A DNA stretch of 64,000 nt from the NCBI GenBank assembly GCA_964633715.1, contig CAZWHQ010000009.1:1-64000 (forward strand). Reading direction: 5' to 3'. Positions within the stretch are counted from its first letter, which is position 1, and every line of letters begins with the position of its first letter. The notes beneath the pieces are model-generated. The model was not told where the DNA came from and searched no databases. It worked only from the letters and a program-made list of their open reading frames with translations. This DNA comes from JAUWVG01 sp964633715 (GTDB lineage: Bacteria > Acidobacteriota > Aminicenantia > Aminicenantales > Aminicenantaceae). Of this stretch, positions 1 to 8,800 are shown one piece after another. The position numbers and the translations under genes are program-made.

Positions 1-12
1 ATTTGAAAATTA

Positions 13-183
13 ATGGAAATCTATCCTGTTGACAATAGCCTTCTAATGGGCGACTTAGCTGAAGGTTGTCGAAATAACTGGGGAAAACGAAGCATGATTT
101 CTAATTACTTCCCAGAATCTTTAGAATCATGGCATAAGAATACCAAATATCTTTACGATTGCCCCAACCATATGATAATATAA
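13..183 (+). CDS. possible small ORF, 56 aa, unknown
   Basis: A 56-codon frame opens with ATG at 13 and stops at TAA 181-183, seven bases before the acylphosphatase start. An in-frame TGA at 4-6 means it is not simply the tail of a longer ORF entering from the left. The composition (several Trp, Asn, Tyr and a PESLESW stretch) looks protein-like, but there is no clear Shine-Dalgarno and I do not recognise the family. It could equally be the tail of a gene broken by a frameshift outside the window. Confidence 0.2.
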   Translation: MEIYPVDNSLLMGDLAEGCRNNWGKRSMISNYFPESLESWHKNTKYLYDCPNHMII

Positions 184-189
184 TTAAAA

Positions 190-465
190 ATGAACGCCAG
201 AGCAGTCATTCTGGTTCAAGGAAGAGTTCAGGGTGTTTTTTTTCGTGACCATACCCAAAAATGGGCCTCTTCTCTTGGTATCTGCGGATGGGTGAAAAAT
301 CTGGCCAATGGACAAGTTGAAATTCTGGCTGAGGGTGAAAGAGACAGGATTGAAGACCTGATCGGACTTGTCAGAAAAGGGCCGCCCCTGTCTCGAGTCG
401 AGAATTTGGATATCGAATGGGCTGCTTATGAAGGAAGTTGTAAAGATTTTCGGATCACTTGGTGA
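190..465 (+). CDS. acyP: acylphosphatase
   Basis: A 91-residue protein, the usual acylphosphatase length. It hydrolyses the carboxyl-phosphate bond of acyl phosphates in the cytosol. The signature GRVQGVFFRDHTQKWA near residues 11-26 holds the phosphate-binding loop and catalytic Arg, and the second motif GWVKNLANGQVEI (about 33-45) carries the catalytic Asn. The C-terminus DFRITW matches the family's final beta strand (F.I..). It is a stand-alone gene followed by a cupin gene on the same strand. Identification is firm; its physiological substrate is unknown. Confidence 0.92.
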   Translation: MNARAVILVQGRVQGVFFRDHTQKWASSLGICGWVKNLANGQVEILAEGERDRIEDLIGLVRKGPPLSRVENLDIEWAAYEGSCKDFRITW

Positions 466-567
466 ATTCACTCCTGACAGTCTATAAAGGCGCGAAAAGA
501 TAAACAGAGGAGTTGACAATGAGTGAAAAGAGGATGGATGGAAAACTGGAATTTTGGAGGAAATAAG

Positions 568-891
568 ATGTACAAGATTGCAAAAGAAGATCAACCAGAG
601 GTCGAAATGTTCGATGGTGCAGTCCGACGGACTTTAGCATGTGGAAGAGATATTTTGTTGGCGAGATTCGAGTACAAAAAGGACTCAAAAGTCCCCCCAC
701 ATAAACACGCCTATGAACAGGTCACCACTATTCTTGAGGGCTCACAGAGGATTATCATTAGAAAAAATGAAAACATCGAAGACAGTGTTCTTCAAGCTGG
801 AGATGCCTACATTGTGCCGCCAAACACCGAACATGAACAGATCAATTTAGAAGACAGTATAACTATTGATGCCTGGAATTTAGCTCCCTGA
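568..891 (+). CDS. small single-domain cupin protein
   Basis: A 107-residue beta-barrel (cupin) protein. The start at ATG 568 is chosen because a strong GGAGG (556-560) sits seven bases upstream; a longer frame from 523 has no ribosome site. Cupin motif 1 is seen as HKHAYEQVTTILEG (two His and a Glu that bind metal) and motif 2 as AGDAYIVPPNTEHE with the last metal His. It resembles small metal-binding sugar-isomerase-like or sensor cupins, for which a substrate cannot be assigned from sequence. Neighbours give no pathway hint. Confidence 0.85.
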   Translation: MYKIAKEDQPEVEMFDGAVRRTLACGRDILLARFEYKKDSKVPPHKHAYEQVTTILEGSQRIIIRKNENIEDSVLQAGDAYIVPPNTEHEQINLEDSITIDAWNLAP

Positions 892-913
892 ATTATTTCT
901 TGAATGGTCTGTT

Positions 914-1180
914 TTATTTGTTGATCTTTCGAAATTGTTTTTGGCATTCCTTGGAACAAAAAAAATATTCTTTTCCTCCCCTTAACTCTCTTATAGCATC
1001 TTCTTTTGGGAGATAAGTTTGGCAGATGTCATCTTTGACCATCATTCCTGAAATTTTTTTTGCGGGACGTTCTGCAGAGGAAATAGATTTTTTCCCTATA
1101 GTCAGGATAAAACGAAATACTTTTAGGACAAAATAGGCAAAGATTGAGTAGAAGATAAGTCGAAGCAGTCCTGGTAACAT
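914..1180 (-). CDS. membrane-anchored YHS/TRASH-like metal-binding protein
   Basis: An 88-residue protein with an N-terminal hydrophobic helix (about residues 3-28) and a C-terminal TRASH/YHS-like module. The module reads VKDDICQTYLPKEDAI, then GGKEYFFCSKECQKQF, so Cys residues are placed as in small metal-sensing treble-clef domains (C...C...C). Such single-TM YHS proteins are common small hypothetical proteins; a role in metal binding is inferred from the Cys pattern only. There is no Shine-Dalgarno in front of the ATG, but a near-consensus promoter ends six bases upstream, suggesting a leaderless message. Confidence 0.72.
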   Translation of the reverse strand: MLPGLLRLIFYSIFAYFVLKVFRFILTIGKKSISSAERPAKKISGMMVKDDICQTYLPKEDAIRELRGGKEYFFCSKECQKQFRKINK

Positions 1181-1186
1181 AATTTT

Positions 1187-1215
1187 AATGTAGACGATTT
1201 CCCGTTTTCTGTCAA
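1187..1215 (-). promoter_or_regulatory. sigma70-type promoter, probably giving a leaderless mRNA
   Basis: On the minus strand, TTGACA (1210-1215) is followed after exactly 17 nt by TACATT (1187-1192). Only six bases separate this -10 box from the ATG at 1180, so transcription should start at or within a base or two of the start codon. No ribosome-binding site is possible in that space. Confidence 0.6.
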
Positions 1216-1232
1216 TCGAGATGCCATACCCC

Positions 1233-1261
1233 TTGATTCTTCATAATCTAAAAAGTAATAT
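1233..1261 (+). promoter_or_regulatory. candidate promoter of the acyl-CoA dehydrogenase operon
   Basis: TTGATT (1233-1238), 17-nt spacer, TAATAT (1256-1261), about 55 nt upstream of the start codon. The match is partial, and the AT-rich region contains other possible boxes. Confidence 0.35.
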
Positions 1262-1315
1262 TAAAGGGTTCTAAATTTACATACAATAATAATATTTTAT
1301 ATCCAAGGTGTGAAA

Positions 1316-2461
1316 ATGGACTTTTTATTTTCTCAAGAACAAAATATTTTAAGGGAAGCTGTCAGAAGCTTTGTTCAAAAGGAAATCCAACCTCTTGTCA
1401 AAGAAAGCGATGATAAAGGTGTCTGGCCAGAAATTTTTACAAAAAAGCTGGCAGAAATGGGATTGCTGGGTATTATTATCCCTCCTGAATACAATGGATC
1501 AGGTTATTCGAATGTGGATTATGTCATTATTCTTGAAGAGCTGTCGAAAGTTGATCCTTCAGTAGGGCTCACAGTGGCCGCCCACAATTCTCTTTGTTCC
1601 AACCATCTGAATCTTTTTGCCAGTGAAGAACAGAAACAGAAATACCTTACTCGTACCGCATCTGGTCAAACTCTGGGAGCTTGGGGGCTGACCGAACCCG
1701 AAGCGGGATCAGACGCGGCTTCGATGACTACAAGAGCAACAAAGAATGGAACGAACTGGATTCTCAATGGGACAAAACGTTTTATCACCAATGCAACATT
1801 GGCTGAAATATCTGTCGTTCTGGCAAAAACAGATCCTGAAAAGGGTCGTCACGGGATTTCCGCTTTTATTTTAGAAAAAGGGATGGAGGGGTACAAGATA
1901 GGGAAGAAAGAAGATAAATTGGGAATCAGGGCCGCCGATACTGCGGAACTGATTTTTGAGGATCTTAAAGTTCCGGATGAAAATTTAATCGGTGAAGAAA
2001 ATAAGGGATACCGTCAAGCTATGGCCATTTTAGATGGTGGACGGGTGAGTATCGCTGGATTTTCCCTTGGAGTTGCTGCAGGAGCGCTTGAAGCCAGCCT
2101 CAAATATGCCAAAGAGCGGATTCAATTCAAACAACCGATAGCCAATTTTCAAGCTATCCAGTGGATGCTTGCCGATGGATTCACAGAGTTGGAAGCCGCA
2201 CGGCTTTTGACATACAAAGCGGCCTTCTTAGAAGATAAGGGAAATAAAATTGTAAAAGAATCTGCAATGGCAAAACTTTTTGCCAGCGAGTTGGCCGTCA
2301 AAGCTTCATCTCTGGCCGTCCAAATTCACGGCGGGTATGGATTTACCAAGGACTATCCAGTGGAGAAATTCTACAGAGATTCCAAGCTGGGAACCATTGG
2401 AGAGGGGACATCTGAGATCCAGCGATGGATCATTGCCCAAAAAGTGCTGTCTGAGTATTGA
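1316..2461 (+). CDS. acyl-CoA dehydrogenase
   Basis: About 381 residues, the standard length of a soluble FAD-dependent acyl-CoA dehydrogenase, which oxidises acyl-CoA to the 2-enoyl-CoA. ATG 1316 is chosen over GTG 1310 because AAGGTG (1305-1310) is then correctly spaced. Visible signatures: GAWGLTEPEAGSDAAS (FAD/substrate loop, about 127-142) and the C-terminal YGFTKDYPVEKFYRDSKLG followed by the catalytic Glu in IGEGTSEIQ. Its stop overlaps the start region of meaB, and an epimerase follows, so a short/branched-chain acyl-CoA or propionate-linked role is likely. Substrate chain length cannot be read from sequence. Confidence 0.95.
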   Translation: MDFLFSQEQNILREAVRSFVQKEIQPLVKESDDKGVWPEIFTKKLAEMGLLGIIIPPEYNGSGYSNVDYVIILEELSKVDPSVGLTVAAHNSLCSNHLNLFASEEQKQKYLTRTASGQTLGAWGLTEPEAGSDAASMTTRATKNGTNWILNGTKRFITNATLAEISVVLAKTDPEKGRHGISAFILEKGMEGYKIGKKEDKLGIRAADTAELIFEDLKVPDENLIGEENKGYRQAMAILDGGRVSIAGFSLGVAAGALEASLKYAKERIQFKQPIANFQAIQWMLADGFTELEAARLLTYKAAFLEDKGNKIVKESAMAKLFASELAVKASSLAVQIHGGYGFTKDYPVEKFYRDSKLGTIGEGTSEIQRWIIAQKVLSEY

Positions 2462-3403
2462 ATGACCAAAATCGCTCAAGAGATACTCAAAGGAAATTCC
2501 CGGGCTATCGCCAAGGGGATTTCTCTTGTTGAAAATAAACATCCGGATGCTCAGGAAATCCTCAAGGATATATTCCCCTATACAGGAAATTCAGTCATTA
2601 TAGGGATTACGGGTTCCCCCGGTTCCGGAAAAAGCACACTCGTTGACCAGCTCATTGGATCTTTTAAAGAGAAAGGGAAAAATATCGGGATTATCGCTGT
2701 CGATCCCTCCAGCCCCTTCACTGGAGGTGCAATCCTCGGAGACAGGATCCGAATGATGCGCCACAGTACAGATCACAATGTTTATATCCGGAGTATGGCG
2801 ACGCGTGGGCATCTTGGGGGCCTGGCCAAAGCCTCTGGTGAGGCCATTTCTATCCTTGAGGCTTCAGGGAAAGATGTCATTATTTTGGAAACAGTCGGTG
2901 TTGGACAGGATGAAGTGGAGGTCGTTAAACTTGCTGATATTGTACTTGTTGTGTTGATAGCGGGAGTGGGGGATGATATTCAGGCGTTTAAGGCTGGTAT
3001 CATGGAGATTGCCGATATTTTTATTCTGAACAAGGCCGATTCTCCAGAATCTGATAGAACGGAAAGGCAGATTAAGGCTATGCTTGACCTCGGTCTCGAA
3101 AAAGAAAAAAATCCACCTGTTATCAAAACGATTGCTACAAAAGGCGAGGGAATAGATTCTCTTATTGAAGAAATTGAAATTCTATCTCACTTCCATGACC
3201 AAAAAGTTCGTGCGATAAGGAAAAGAAGGCTTCTATCCGGTATCTTGAAAGACATTATTGCAGATAAGATATATCAAGTGATTGCTGAACACATTCAATC
3301 TGAGGAATTCGAAAGCTTTGTCGATAGAATCAATAAGAAAGAGATCGATCCCTATACTTTAGCGGATGAAATTGTCGATAGATTAAAAAAAGGAAACAGA
3401 TGA
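2462..3403 (+). CDS. meaB: methylmalonyl-CoA mutase-associated GTPase MeaB
   Basis: A 313-residue G3E P-loop GTPase that chaperones and protects B12-dependent methylmalonyl-CoA mutase. Walker A is GITGSPGSGKSTLVDQ (about 48-63). Further motifs are the VDPSSPFTGGAILGDRIRM block with the metal-binding Asp, ETVGVGQDEVEV (Walker B/switch region) and NKAD for guanine specificity. The C-terminal helical dimerisation tail is present, so it is full length. The gene starts directly at the acyl-CoA dehydrogenase stop and overlaps the epimerase by 4 nt (ATGA), indicating one translationally coupled operon. The mutase itself is not in the window. Confidence 0.95.
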   Translation: MTKIAQEILKGNSRAIAKGISLVENKHPDAQEILKDIFPYTGNSVIIGITGSPGSGKSTLVDQLIGSFKEKGKNIGIIAVDPSSPFTGGAILGDRIRMMRHSTDHNVYIRSMATRGHLGGLAKASGEAISILEASGKDVIILETVGVGQDEVEVVKLADIVLVVLIAGVGDDIQAFKAGIMEIADIFILNKADSPESDRTERQIKAMLDLGLEKEKNPPVIKTIATKGEGIDSLIEEIEILSHFHDQKVRAIRKRRLLSGILKDIIADKIYQVIAEHIQSEEFESFVDRINKKEIDPYTLADEIVDRLKKGNR

Positions 3404-3831
3404 TCAAGACGATTGACCATATCGGGATTGCTGTGAAAGACCTTGAAAAGAGCCTTAATTTTTGGAAGAAGACCTTTGGCCTTCAGGATTTTGGAATCGA
3501 AAAATTAAAAAAACGTGGAGTTCAAGTCGTTCGAATGGAAGGAGAAGAAGGTCCATCTATCGAACTGGTCTCTTCCCTTGGGAAAGGATCGCCGATTGAT
3601 AAGTTTTTAGAAGATCGAGGTGAAGGAATTCACCATATTTGTTTTAAGGTTCTCGATATCCATGCGGCCATGGATTCTCTTCAAAGAAAAGGAGTGAAAT
3701 TTGTAGAGGAAGAGCCTCGAGAGGGGGGGGAGGGGAGTCTGGTCATATTTATACATCCACACAGCTTCAATGGTGTACTCATTGAATTGAAAGAAGAAAA
3801 AAAACGGATATTTGAGTCAGATTTTAATTAA
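3400..3831 (+). CDS. mce: methylmalonyl-CoA epimerase
   Basis: A 143-residue glyoxalase/VOC-fold protein that interconverts the 2S and 2R forms of methylmalonyl-CoA. Two beta-alpha-beta modules are visible: IDHIGIAVKDLEKSLNFW at the N-terminus and GIHHICFKVLDI from about residue 76. Metal ligands His (HIGIAV), His (IHHICF) and the C-terminal Glu (VLIELKE) match the family. The ATGA overlap with meaB and the usual MeaB partnership support the assignment over other VOC enzymes. Confidence 0.92.
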   Translation: MIKTIDHIGIAVKDLEKSLNFWKKTFGLQDFGIEKLKKRGVQVVRMEGEEGPSIELVSSLGKGSPIDKFLEDRGEGIHHICFKVLDIHAAMDSLQRKGVKFVEEEPREGGEGSLVIFIHPHSFNGVLIELKEEKKRIFESDFN

Positions 3832-3832
3832 C

Positions 3833-3861
3833 GAGGGGAACAGGGGAAAACCCTCATTTTT
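3833..3861 (+). terminator. weak intrinsic terminator candidate
   Basis: GAGGG (3833-3837) can pair with CCCTC (3851-3855), followed by ATTTTT. The loop is long (13 nt) and the stem short. It sits between the convergent epimerase and flavodoxin genes, where a terminator is expected. Confidence 0.35.
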
Positions 3862-4360
3862 GTGCAAAAAGAGTTTGCACCCATTTGGCAAAAGATCTGG
3901 CATCGGCAAGATCATGCTCAGTAGGGTGGATGTGAGCAGATGCTGCCATCGCAGCCCATGCCTTGTGCTCCGGAGATTTGCTGAAGACATCCATCGCCTG
4001 CATAGACACCTTGCCGCGACATGAAAATGTTCCCAGTATTAGGGTATGTGAGCCGACAAATGCTGCATATTCCAGCGCTTCACGGGCCAGACGTCCCCCT
4101 GCCAGTGATCCATGAGTGGAAAAGAGGGCGATTTTCTTTTTGGGAGGGAGTCTTTTAATCAGCGATTCCGCTTTAAAAGAAATACTGTGTGAATGAACGG
4201 GAAAACCTATGAAGATGAGGTTGAATTTTGTCAAATCTTCATCCAGGATTTCCTCTACAGGTTTAATGGATTTTTCGCCTTCGACAGCGGCATAGATGGC
4301 TTCTGCAATGGTTTTTGTGTTGCCTGTCTGACTGACATATGTTACAAGAGTCTTTGACAT
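3854..4360 (-). CDS. flavodoxin-like protein
   Basis: A 168-residue FMN-binding flavodoxin-fold protein. The phosphate-binding loop is TYVSQTGNTKTIAEAI at residues 7-22, followed by FNLIFIGFPVHSHS (second FMN-contacting loop) and FSTHGSLAGG (third). Such proteins shuttle electrons or act as small NAD(P)H:quinone-type oxidoreductases; the C-terminal part with EHKAW resembles flavodoxin-like proteins of anaerobes. Transcribed alone and convergent with the mce operon. The electron partner is unknown. Confidence 0.85.
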   Translation of the reverse strand: MSKTLVTYVSQTGNTKTIAEAIYAAVEGEKSIKPVEEILDEDLTKFNLIFIGFPVHSHSISFKAESLIKRLPPKKKIALFSTHGSLAGGRLAREALEYAAFVGSHTLILGTFSCRGKVSMQAMDVFSKSPEHKAWAAMAASAHIHPTEHDLADARSFAKWVQTLFAQK

Positions 4361-4464
4361 TCCTTTATCCTCTACTAAAGTATAAACTTGGTCCCTACAC
4401 TAAAGGAATCCCCGCATAAATTCAACTCTCCATACAAATATTGCGGTTATATTCAAATTCCGGC

Positions 4465-7400
4465 TTATGAATCAGATAACATGGCAGGGAGTCTGATTGT
4501 TATGGTCGTTGCCTTTTTTACTTGACTTGAAGCTTCGATAGAACCGTCATGGTCTTCAATGATTTTTCTTGCGATCGGTAGTCCAAGCCCAGTGCCCACG
4601 TCTTTTGTTGAAAAATAAGGATCGAAGATTCGATCCAGCATATCCTGGTCAATACCTGGGCCAGTGTCTTGGATGACAAGCTTTAACTCTTTGTCTTGAC
4701 GCGATAGAGAGATACTTATCACTCCCTTTTTTTGAATGGCCTCAATTGCGTTTGTCAAAATATTTCGAATAGCGATTTTTATTTTAACTTTATCTCCTGC
4801 AAATCGGAAGTTTTGTCCATGTGTGTATTCTTTTATCTGAATCCTATCGGTGAGGATTTTTTTATATGGAGCGATCGTTTCATTGATGATATCTTGGAGG
4901 TCGAGGATGTCTTTTTGTTGTTCTATATCCTTCGACGTCTCCAAAAATTCGTTTGCAGTTTTTCTGAGATTTCCTACTTCATGGATGATGTATGAGGTCG
5001 ATTCTTTAAGTGCGGCGTCGAAATTTTCACTCTTATCATTGTAGACATTTAATAAGTGTTCGGCCGACAGCTGGATTGGTGTAAGGGGATTCTTTATCTC
5101 ATGAGCCACCTTCCTGGCCATTTCTGCCCAGGCCACCTTTTTGCTCATATCTGCCAGGTCCTGTTGGTGTTGTTTGAGGTTCCGAGTCATTGTGTTGAAA
5201 CCGTCTATCAGAGTTTTCATCTCGTCATGGGTTTTATGAGGGATGGAAATTTCGAGATTACCGAGACTGACCTCTTTTGTTCCGACCAGGAGTTTTTGGA
5301 TCGGTTTTATGATCATACTTCCAATTCCGCGGGCAAAAAGAAGGACGGCAGCCAGAAAAAACACAGAGATCAGCATGAAAAATTCAACGAGTTTTACTGA
5401 AACCTCAGATATTTCCTGCTGCTGGAGAGGAAGTGGAAGAGAAATAAGGAGCATCCTTCCGAGGTAAAAATAGGGAATGGTAAGAGTCTGAAAGGAATAA
5501 TCGCCGATTTTCTGAGCCTGGGTGTAGAAAGGATTATTCTCGTACTGCATTTTATAATAGATTTCTCCGTTGATCAGATCAGGAAGAAGACCATAATCAA
5601 AAAATTCTCTCCGGCTTGATGAGAAAAGATAACCATTATCATAGAGATTAACGTCATTGTTGATTGTCGAGCTTATCCAGAAGACAATATCATCTGGAGG
5701 AAGAGTCAAGGAGATCTGTTCTTCGACCTGGAAATATGAATAGTCATCCATGACTCTCTGAGCAAACTCTGCATGATATTCCGCTTTTTCTTTGATCTGT
5801 TGCGTAAAAATTTGGTCAAAAAAGTTTCTTGTCAAGACCGTGAAGAGGATAAGAGGAATCAGAGCGACAACCACAAAGGAGATGTAAACTCTATTAGAGA
5901 ATGACCAAAATGGATTTTGAGGTTTTTTTCTGGTTAGAGTGATAGAGATGGCCAAAAAAAGAGTCATCGAGAAAAATAGATAGAGGAAAAAAAGTTCTAA
6001 ATATTCTACTAAAAAATCGAGGATATTCTCTTTTAGGAGAAAAAGAGAATAGATCTTGTTGTCTTCCTTGAAATAGAAACTGAGATAGCGTTTTTTATTT
6101 TCCCTAAAAGAAGACCATTGTGGATCGGATCGCTCTTCAATTATTTGAAGAAGACCGGGATCAATGCCTGATGAGATGTCGTATGGATTAAAAAGCAGAT
6201 TTCCCTCTGAGTTGTAGACGGCAAATCCAAAGTCTAATTCATTGAGCGATGGAAGAGAACTGACTCGGAGGAGCTCAAAGTATGGATTGGCCGAATAAAG
6301 AAACGGCAGCATTTCGTAATCGAGAGACAGGTAGATGATCATCCTTCCGAGATAGATATCCCCTTCAAAATAATCCTTATAGGCGAGGAGAAAATCTTTT
6401 TCTCGTCCCAGAAATGGAATTTTATTGGGAAAAATGGTCCAATCCGAACTTTGGGGCAGATCAAATTCAATGAGTGAATATTCTGGAACATTCAGAGAAA
6501 AACGAGATATAATTTCCCCGTCGGGAGTGAGAAGTTCAAGGCTGGAGTACCAGTTAAATTTTGAAATGAGAGTTCTTCTCCACAGTGTATCGGCCAGATC
6601 TGAGGGTTCAAGACTTAGAAAAAAAGAACGAATTGGCTCCTCTCTGACATCGATCTCCAATTGGGATTGTTTGATAAGAAACATTCCCCAATTTTTTTGA
6701 GATTCAATCGTATTTTTTATCGTATTCTGTAACAGATTGCGGTGGCGCGATGTCGTGAATTCTTCAATCGATGTGAATAACAAAAAAGTACAAAAACAGA
6801 TAAAGACAAACAAATATTCTTTTTTTTGTCCAGTTGTTGGTCGGTAGGACCAGAAAATACACGATAAAATGAGACAGGCTTGAAGAATCACCAAAATGGG
6901 GCCCTTGCCCTTAAAAAGAGAAAAATACAAGACAAAGTAGATGAGGAAGAAGCTTAACGGGAACAAAATATTTTGTGAAAATAAGGATGCACATTTTAAA
7001 CTTGCCATACTGCCGAACAAAATGACTAGAAAAAAGAGGAGGATACTCAGATGGACCAACAAAAAGGAGGGATTAAAAGAAAAGCGGAGCAAGTTGAGGT
7101 TTGAATTATAGATAAGACGAGAAAGGGCTTCTTGAAAGAAATATAAAAAGACAAATGGAAGAAAAACAAAAACAGCATTTGAAACCAGAGTAGAAAAAAG
7201 CCGGTTTTTTATTTTTTGTTCTTTAGAAGGCCAAAAGAAAAAAATGAGAAGGTAACCAAAAATAAGGAACAGGCAAGCTGATGTAAGGAAAATATCAGCT
7301 GGAGATTTGGTGAATTCCCAGAAAGAAAAAAAACCTGCTGTTGAAGAAGAAAAGACAGGCAAAGCCTGAATCTTTTCCAGCTGGCTCAGTGGAAAAAAGA

Positions 7401-8337
7401 TCAATCTTATGCCAATCAGGATGGGGATGACGATCAAGCTGGCGAGCGGCTTATGTCTTTGTGTGGGCGGAGAAACTTTTAAAACAAAAACTAGAGAAAA
7501 TACCAGGAAAACACCTAAAAACACATAAGCAAAGAGGAGGAAATTTTCTCGTCGAAAATTGGCATTTGTGGGCATGGGAGTGGAGCTGAGTGTAACCGTT
7601 GAGATGATCCTTTCTTCTTCATTTCTAATAGGGAAAAAAAGAGTGCTGATGCTGTCGGGTGAGATCGGTTCAACAATAAATTCATTATTGTGTTTGGAGA
7701 AGAATTCCTCAAATGTTGACACATCATCTTGAAAATCTATATAGGCTATAGCGCTGTTTTTCAGAAGAGTTGTCTTCAGGAATTGATATTCGGTGAGGTA
7801 GGGAGATTTGAGTTCTGGTTGGAAGGCTAAAAGACGATGAAAAATCACGAATTTATTCGGTTGAACTTGTTCTATATTGACCAAAAAGGAGGAGGCTTTG
7901 TTTTTTACTAGACGGGATACTCGGCTTTCGGGAAGTAGCTTCAGGTCTGTGGGTGCTGCAAAAATGTTTTTAACATCAACAACATTGCCGAACCAAAGAA
8001 GAACTTCTCCTCTGTTGTTATAATATCCGACACCTTCAATCTCCGGATCTGAAACGAGTGTTTTTAGGATAGAGAAGATTTTTTTATTGTCTTCTGGAAA
8101 TGGCGACGCGCGAAGCAAATTTATGCGGGACAACATTTCATCTAGGCTACTCTGGAATTCTTTTTGAATAGTCTGCTTTTTGTGTTTCAGCTGTCTAAGG
8201 CTCTTTTCTTGGTATTTTTCTGAAGCTTCTTTAGTCAGGAGAAGTGAGAGGGCTAGAAAGAGAATAGAAAGGAAGAGGCAGAAAATTGATCCAACGGCAA
8301 GAATTTTATGTTTTTTTGCACGTTCAATAACTTTCAC
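4465..8337 (-). CDS. very large multi-pass membrane histidine kinase, NtrY-like
   Basis: A 1290-residue sensor kinase. Order: N-terminal TM helix (about 13-35); an extracytoplasmic sensor region; a long block of about eight to ten hydrophobic helices (about 265-520); a second extracytoplasmic sensor region (about 540-780); a TM pair flanking a third sensor segment; then HAMP (IIKPIQKLL...), HisKA with VAHEIKNPLTPIQL (phospho-His about residue 1073) and HATPase_c with NAIEAI, DTGPGID, FDPYFSTK and GTGLGLPIA boxes. The kinase core is NtrY-like. It is roughly twice the usual length because of the membrane domain. No response regulator gene is adjacent. It overlaps the small upstream gene by 14 nt. 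The stimulus is unknown. Confidence 0.93.
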   Translation of the reverse strand: MKVIERAKKHKILAVGSIFCLFLSILFLALSLLLTKEASEKYQEKSLRQLKHKKQTIQKEFQSSLDEMLSRINLLRASPFPEDNKKIFSILKTLVSDPEIEGVGYYNNRGEVLLWFGNVVDVKNIFAAPTDLKLLPESRVSRLVKNKASSFLVNIEQVQPNKFVIFHRLLAFQPELKSPYLTEYQFLKTTLLKNSAIAYIDFQDDVSTFEEFFSKHNNEFIVEPISPDSISTLFFPIRNEEERIISTVTLSSTPMPTNANFRRENFLLFAYVFLGVFLVFSLVFVLKVSPPTQRHKPLASLIVIPILIGIRLIFFPLSQLEKIQALPVFSSSTAGFFSFWEFTKSPADIFLTSACLFLIFGYLLIFFFWPSKEQKIKNRLFSTLVSNAVFVFLPFVFLYFFQEALSRLIYNSNLNLLRFSFNPSFLLVHLSILLFFLVILFGSMASLKCASLFSQNILFPLSFFLIYFVLYFSLFKGKGPILVILQACLILSCIFWSYRPTTGQKKEYLFVFICFCTFLLFTSIEEFTTSRHRNLLQNTIKNTIESQKNWGMFLIKQSQLEIDVREEPIRSFFLSLEPSDLADTLWRRTLISKFNWYSSLELLTPDGEIISRFSLNVPEYSLIEFDLPQSSDWTIFPNKIPFLGREKDFLLAYKDYFEGDIYLGRMIIYLSLDYEMLPFLYSANPYFELLRVSSLPSLNELDFGFAVYNSEGNLLFNPYDISSGIDPGLLQIIEERSDPQWSSFRENKKRYLSFYFKEDNKIYSLFLLKENILDFLVEYLELFFLYLFFSMTLFLAISITLTRKKPQNPFWSFSNRVYISFVVVALIPLILFTVLTRNFFDQIFTQQIKEKAEYHAEFAQRVMDDYSYFQVEEQISLTLPPDDIVFWISSTINNDVNLYDNGYLFSSSRREFFDYGLLPDLINGEIYYKMQYENNPFYTQAQKIGDYSFQTLTIPYFYLGRMLLISLPLPLQQQEISEVSVKLVEFFMLISVFFLAAVLLFARGIGSMIIKPIQKLLVGTKEVSLGNLEISIPHKTHDEMKTLIDGFNTMTRNLKQHQQDLADMSKKVAWAEMARKVAHEIKNPLTPIQLSAEHLLNVYNDKSENFDAALKESTSYIIHEVGNLRKTANEFLETSKDIEQQKDILDLQDIINETIAPYKKILTDRIQIKEYTHGQNFRFAGDKVKIKIAIRNILTNAIEAIQKKGVISISLSRQDKELKLVIQDTGPGIDQDMLDRIFDPYFSTKDVGTGLGLPIARKIIEDHDGSIEASSQVKKATTITIRLPAMLSDS

Positions 8338-8752
8338 TTTTAGCCCTTATTTCTGATATTTTCCATTCTTTTTTGATGCCGTTTTTTGTCTCATTTATGA
8401 AGTAAAAAAAGACAAGAAATTTATACATGGTGTTTTTTTTGTCTTTGAAAGACCAACTTGCTTTGATAATAAAGCTGTTATCCGATGTCGAAGAGGGCTG
8501 CTGATCGGAAAAAAATCCAGAGGTTGTATACGAGGAGAGTATCTGCCGGAAGAGAAAATATGCCTGTTGGTTGGAAAGTTGGTCAGAAAACGAAATAGGC
8601 TGGGGAAGCGAGATATTGATATTGCTTTGTGTCGTCAATAGGGAATACAGCTTTTTTGGGCTGTTTTGAAGGAAGGCCTGTTCAATGTTTTGGGCTGTTG
8701 CTGAAAAAAGAAGGGTGAGTGTTGCTACAAGAGAAATAATGAGGTTTGCCAC
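8324..8752 (-). CDS. exported small protein, DUF4783-like (putative)
   Basis: A 142-residue protein from a GTG start with an N-terminal signal peptide (ANLIISLVATLTLLFSATA, cleavage near residue 20). The rest looks like an NTF2-like/DUF4783 fold: NIEQAFLQNSPKKLYSLL, then a Phe-rich central helix, then strands ending KKEWKISEIRAKSE. The family suggestion comes from pattern memory and is tentative. It overlaps the start of the giant kinase gene by 14 nt, so the two are probably co-translated, and it may be an accessory periplasmic protein of that sensor. The start codon is weakly supported. Confidence 0.6.
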   Translation of the reverse strand: MANLIISLVATLTLLFSATAQNIEQAFLQNSPKKLYSLLTTQSNINISLPQPISFSDQLSNQQAYFLFRQILSSYTTSGFFSDQQPSSTSDNSFIIKASWSFKDKKNTMYKFLVFFYFINETKNGIKKEWKISEIRAKSESY

Positions 8753-8800
8753 CTCAAAAATGATAGCACAGCAAAGAGAAAACGTAAAATCTTAAAAAAT

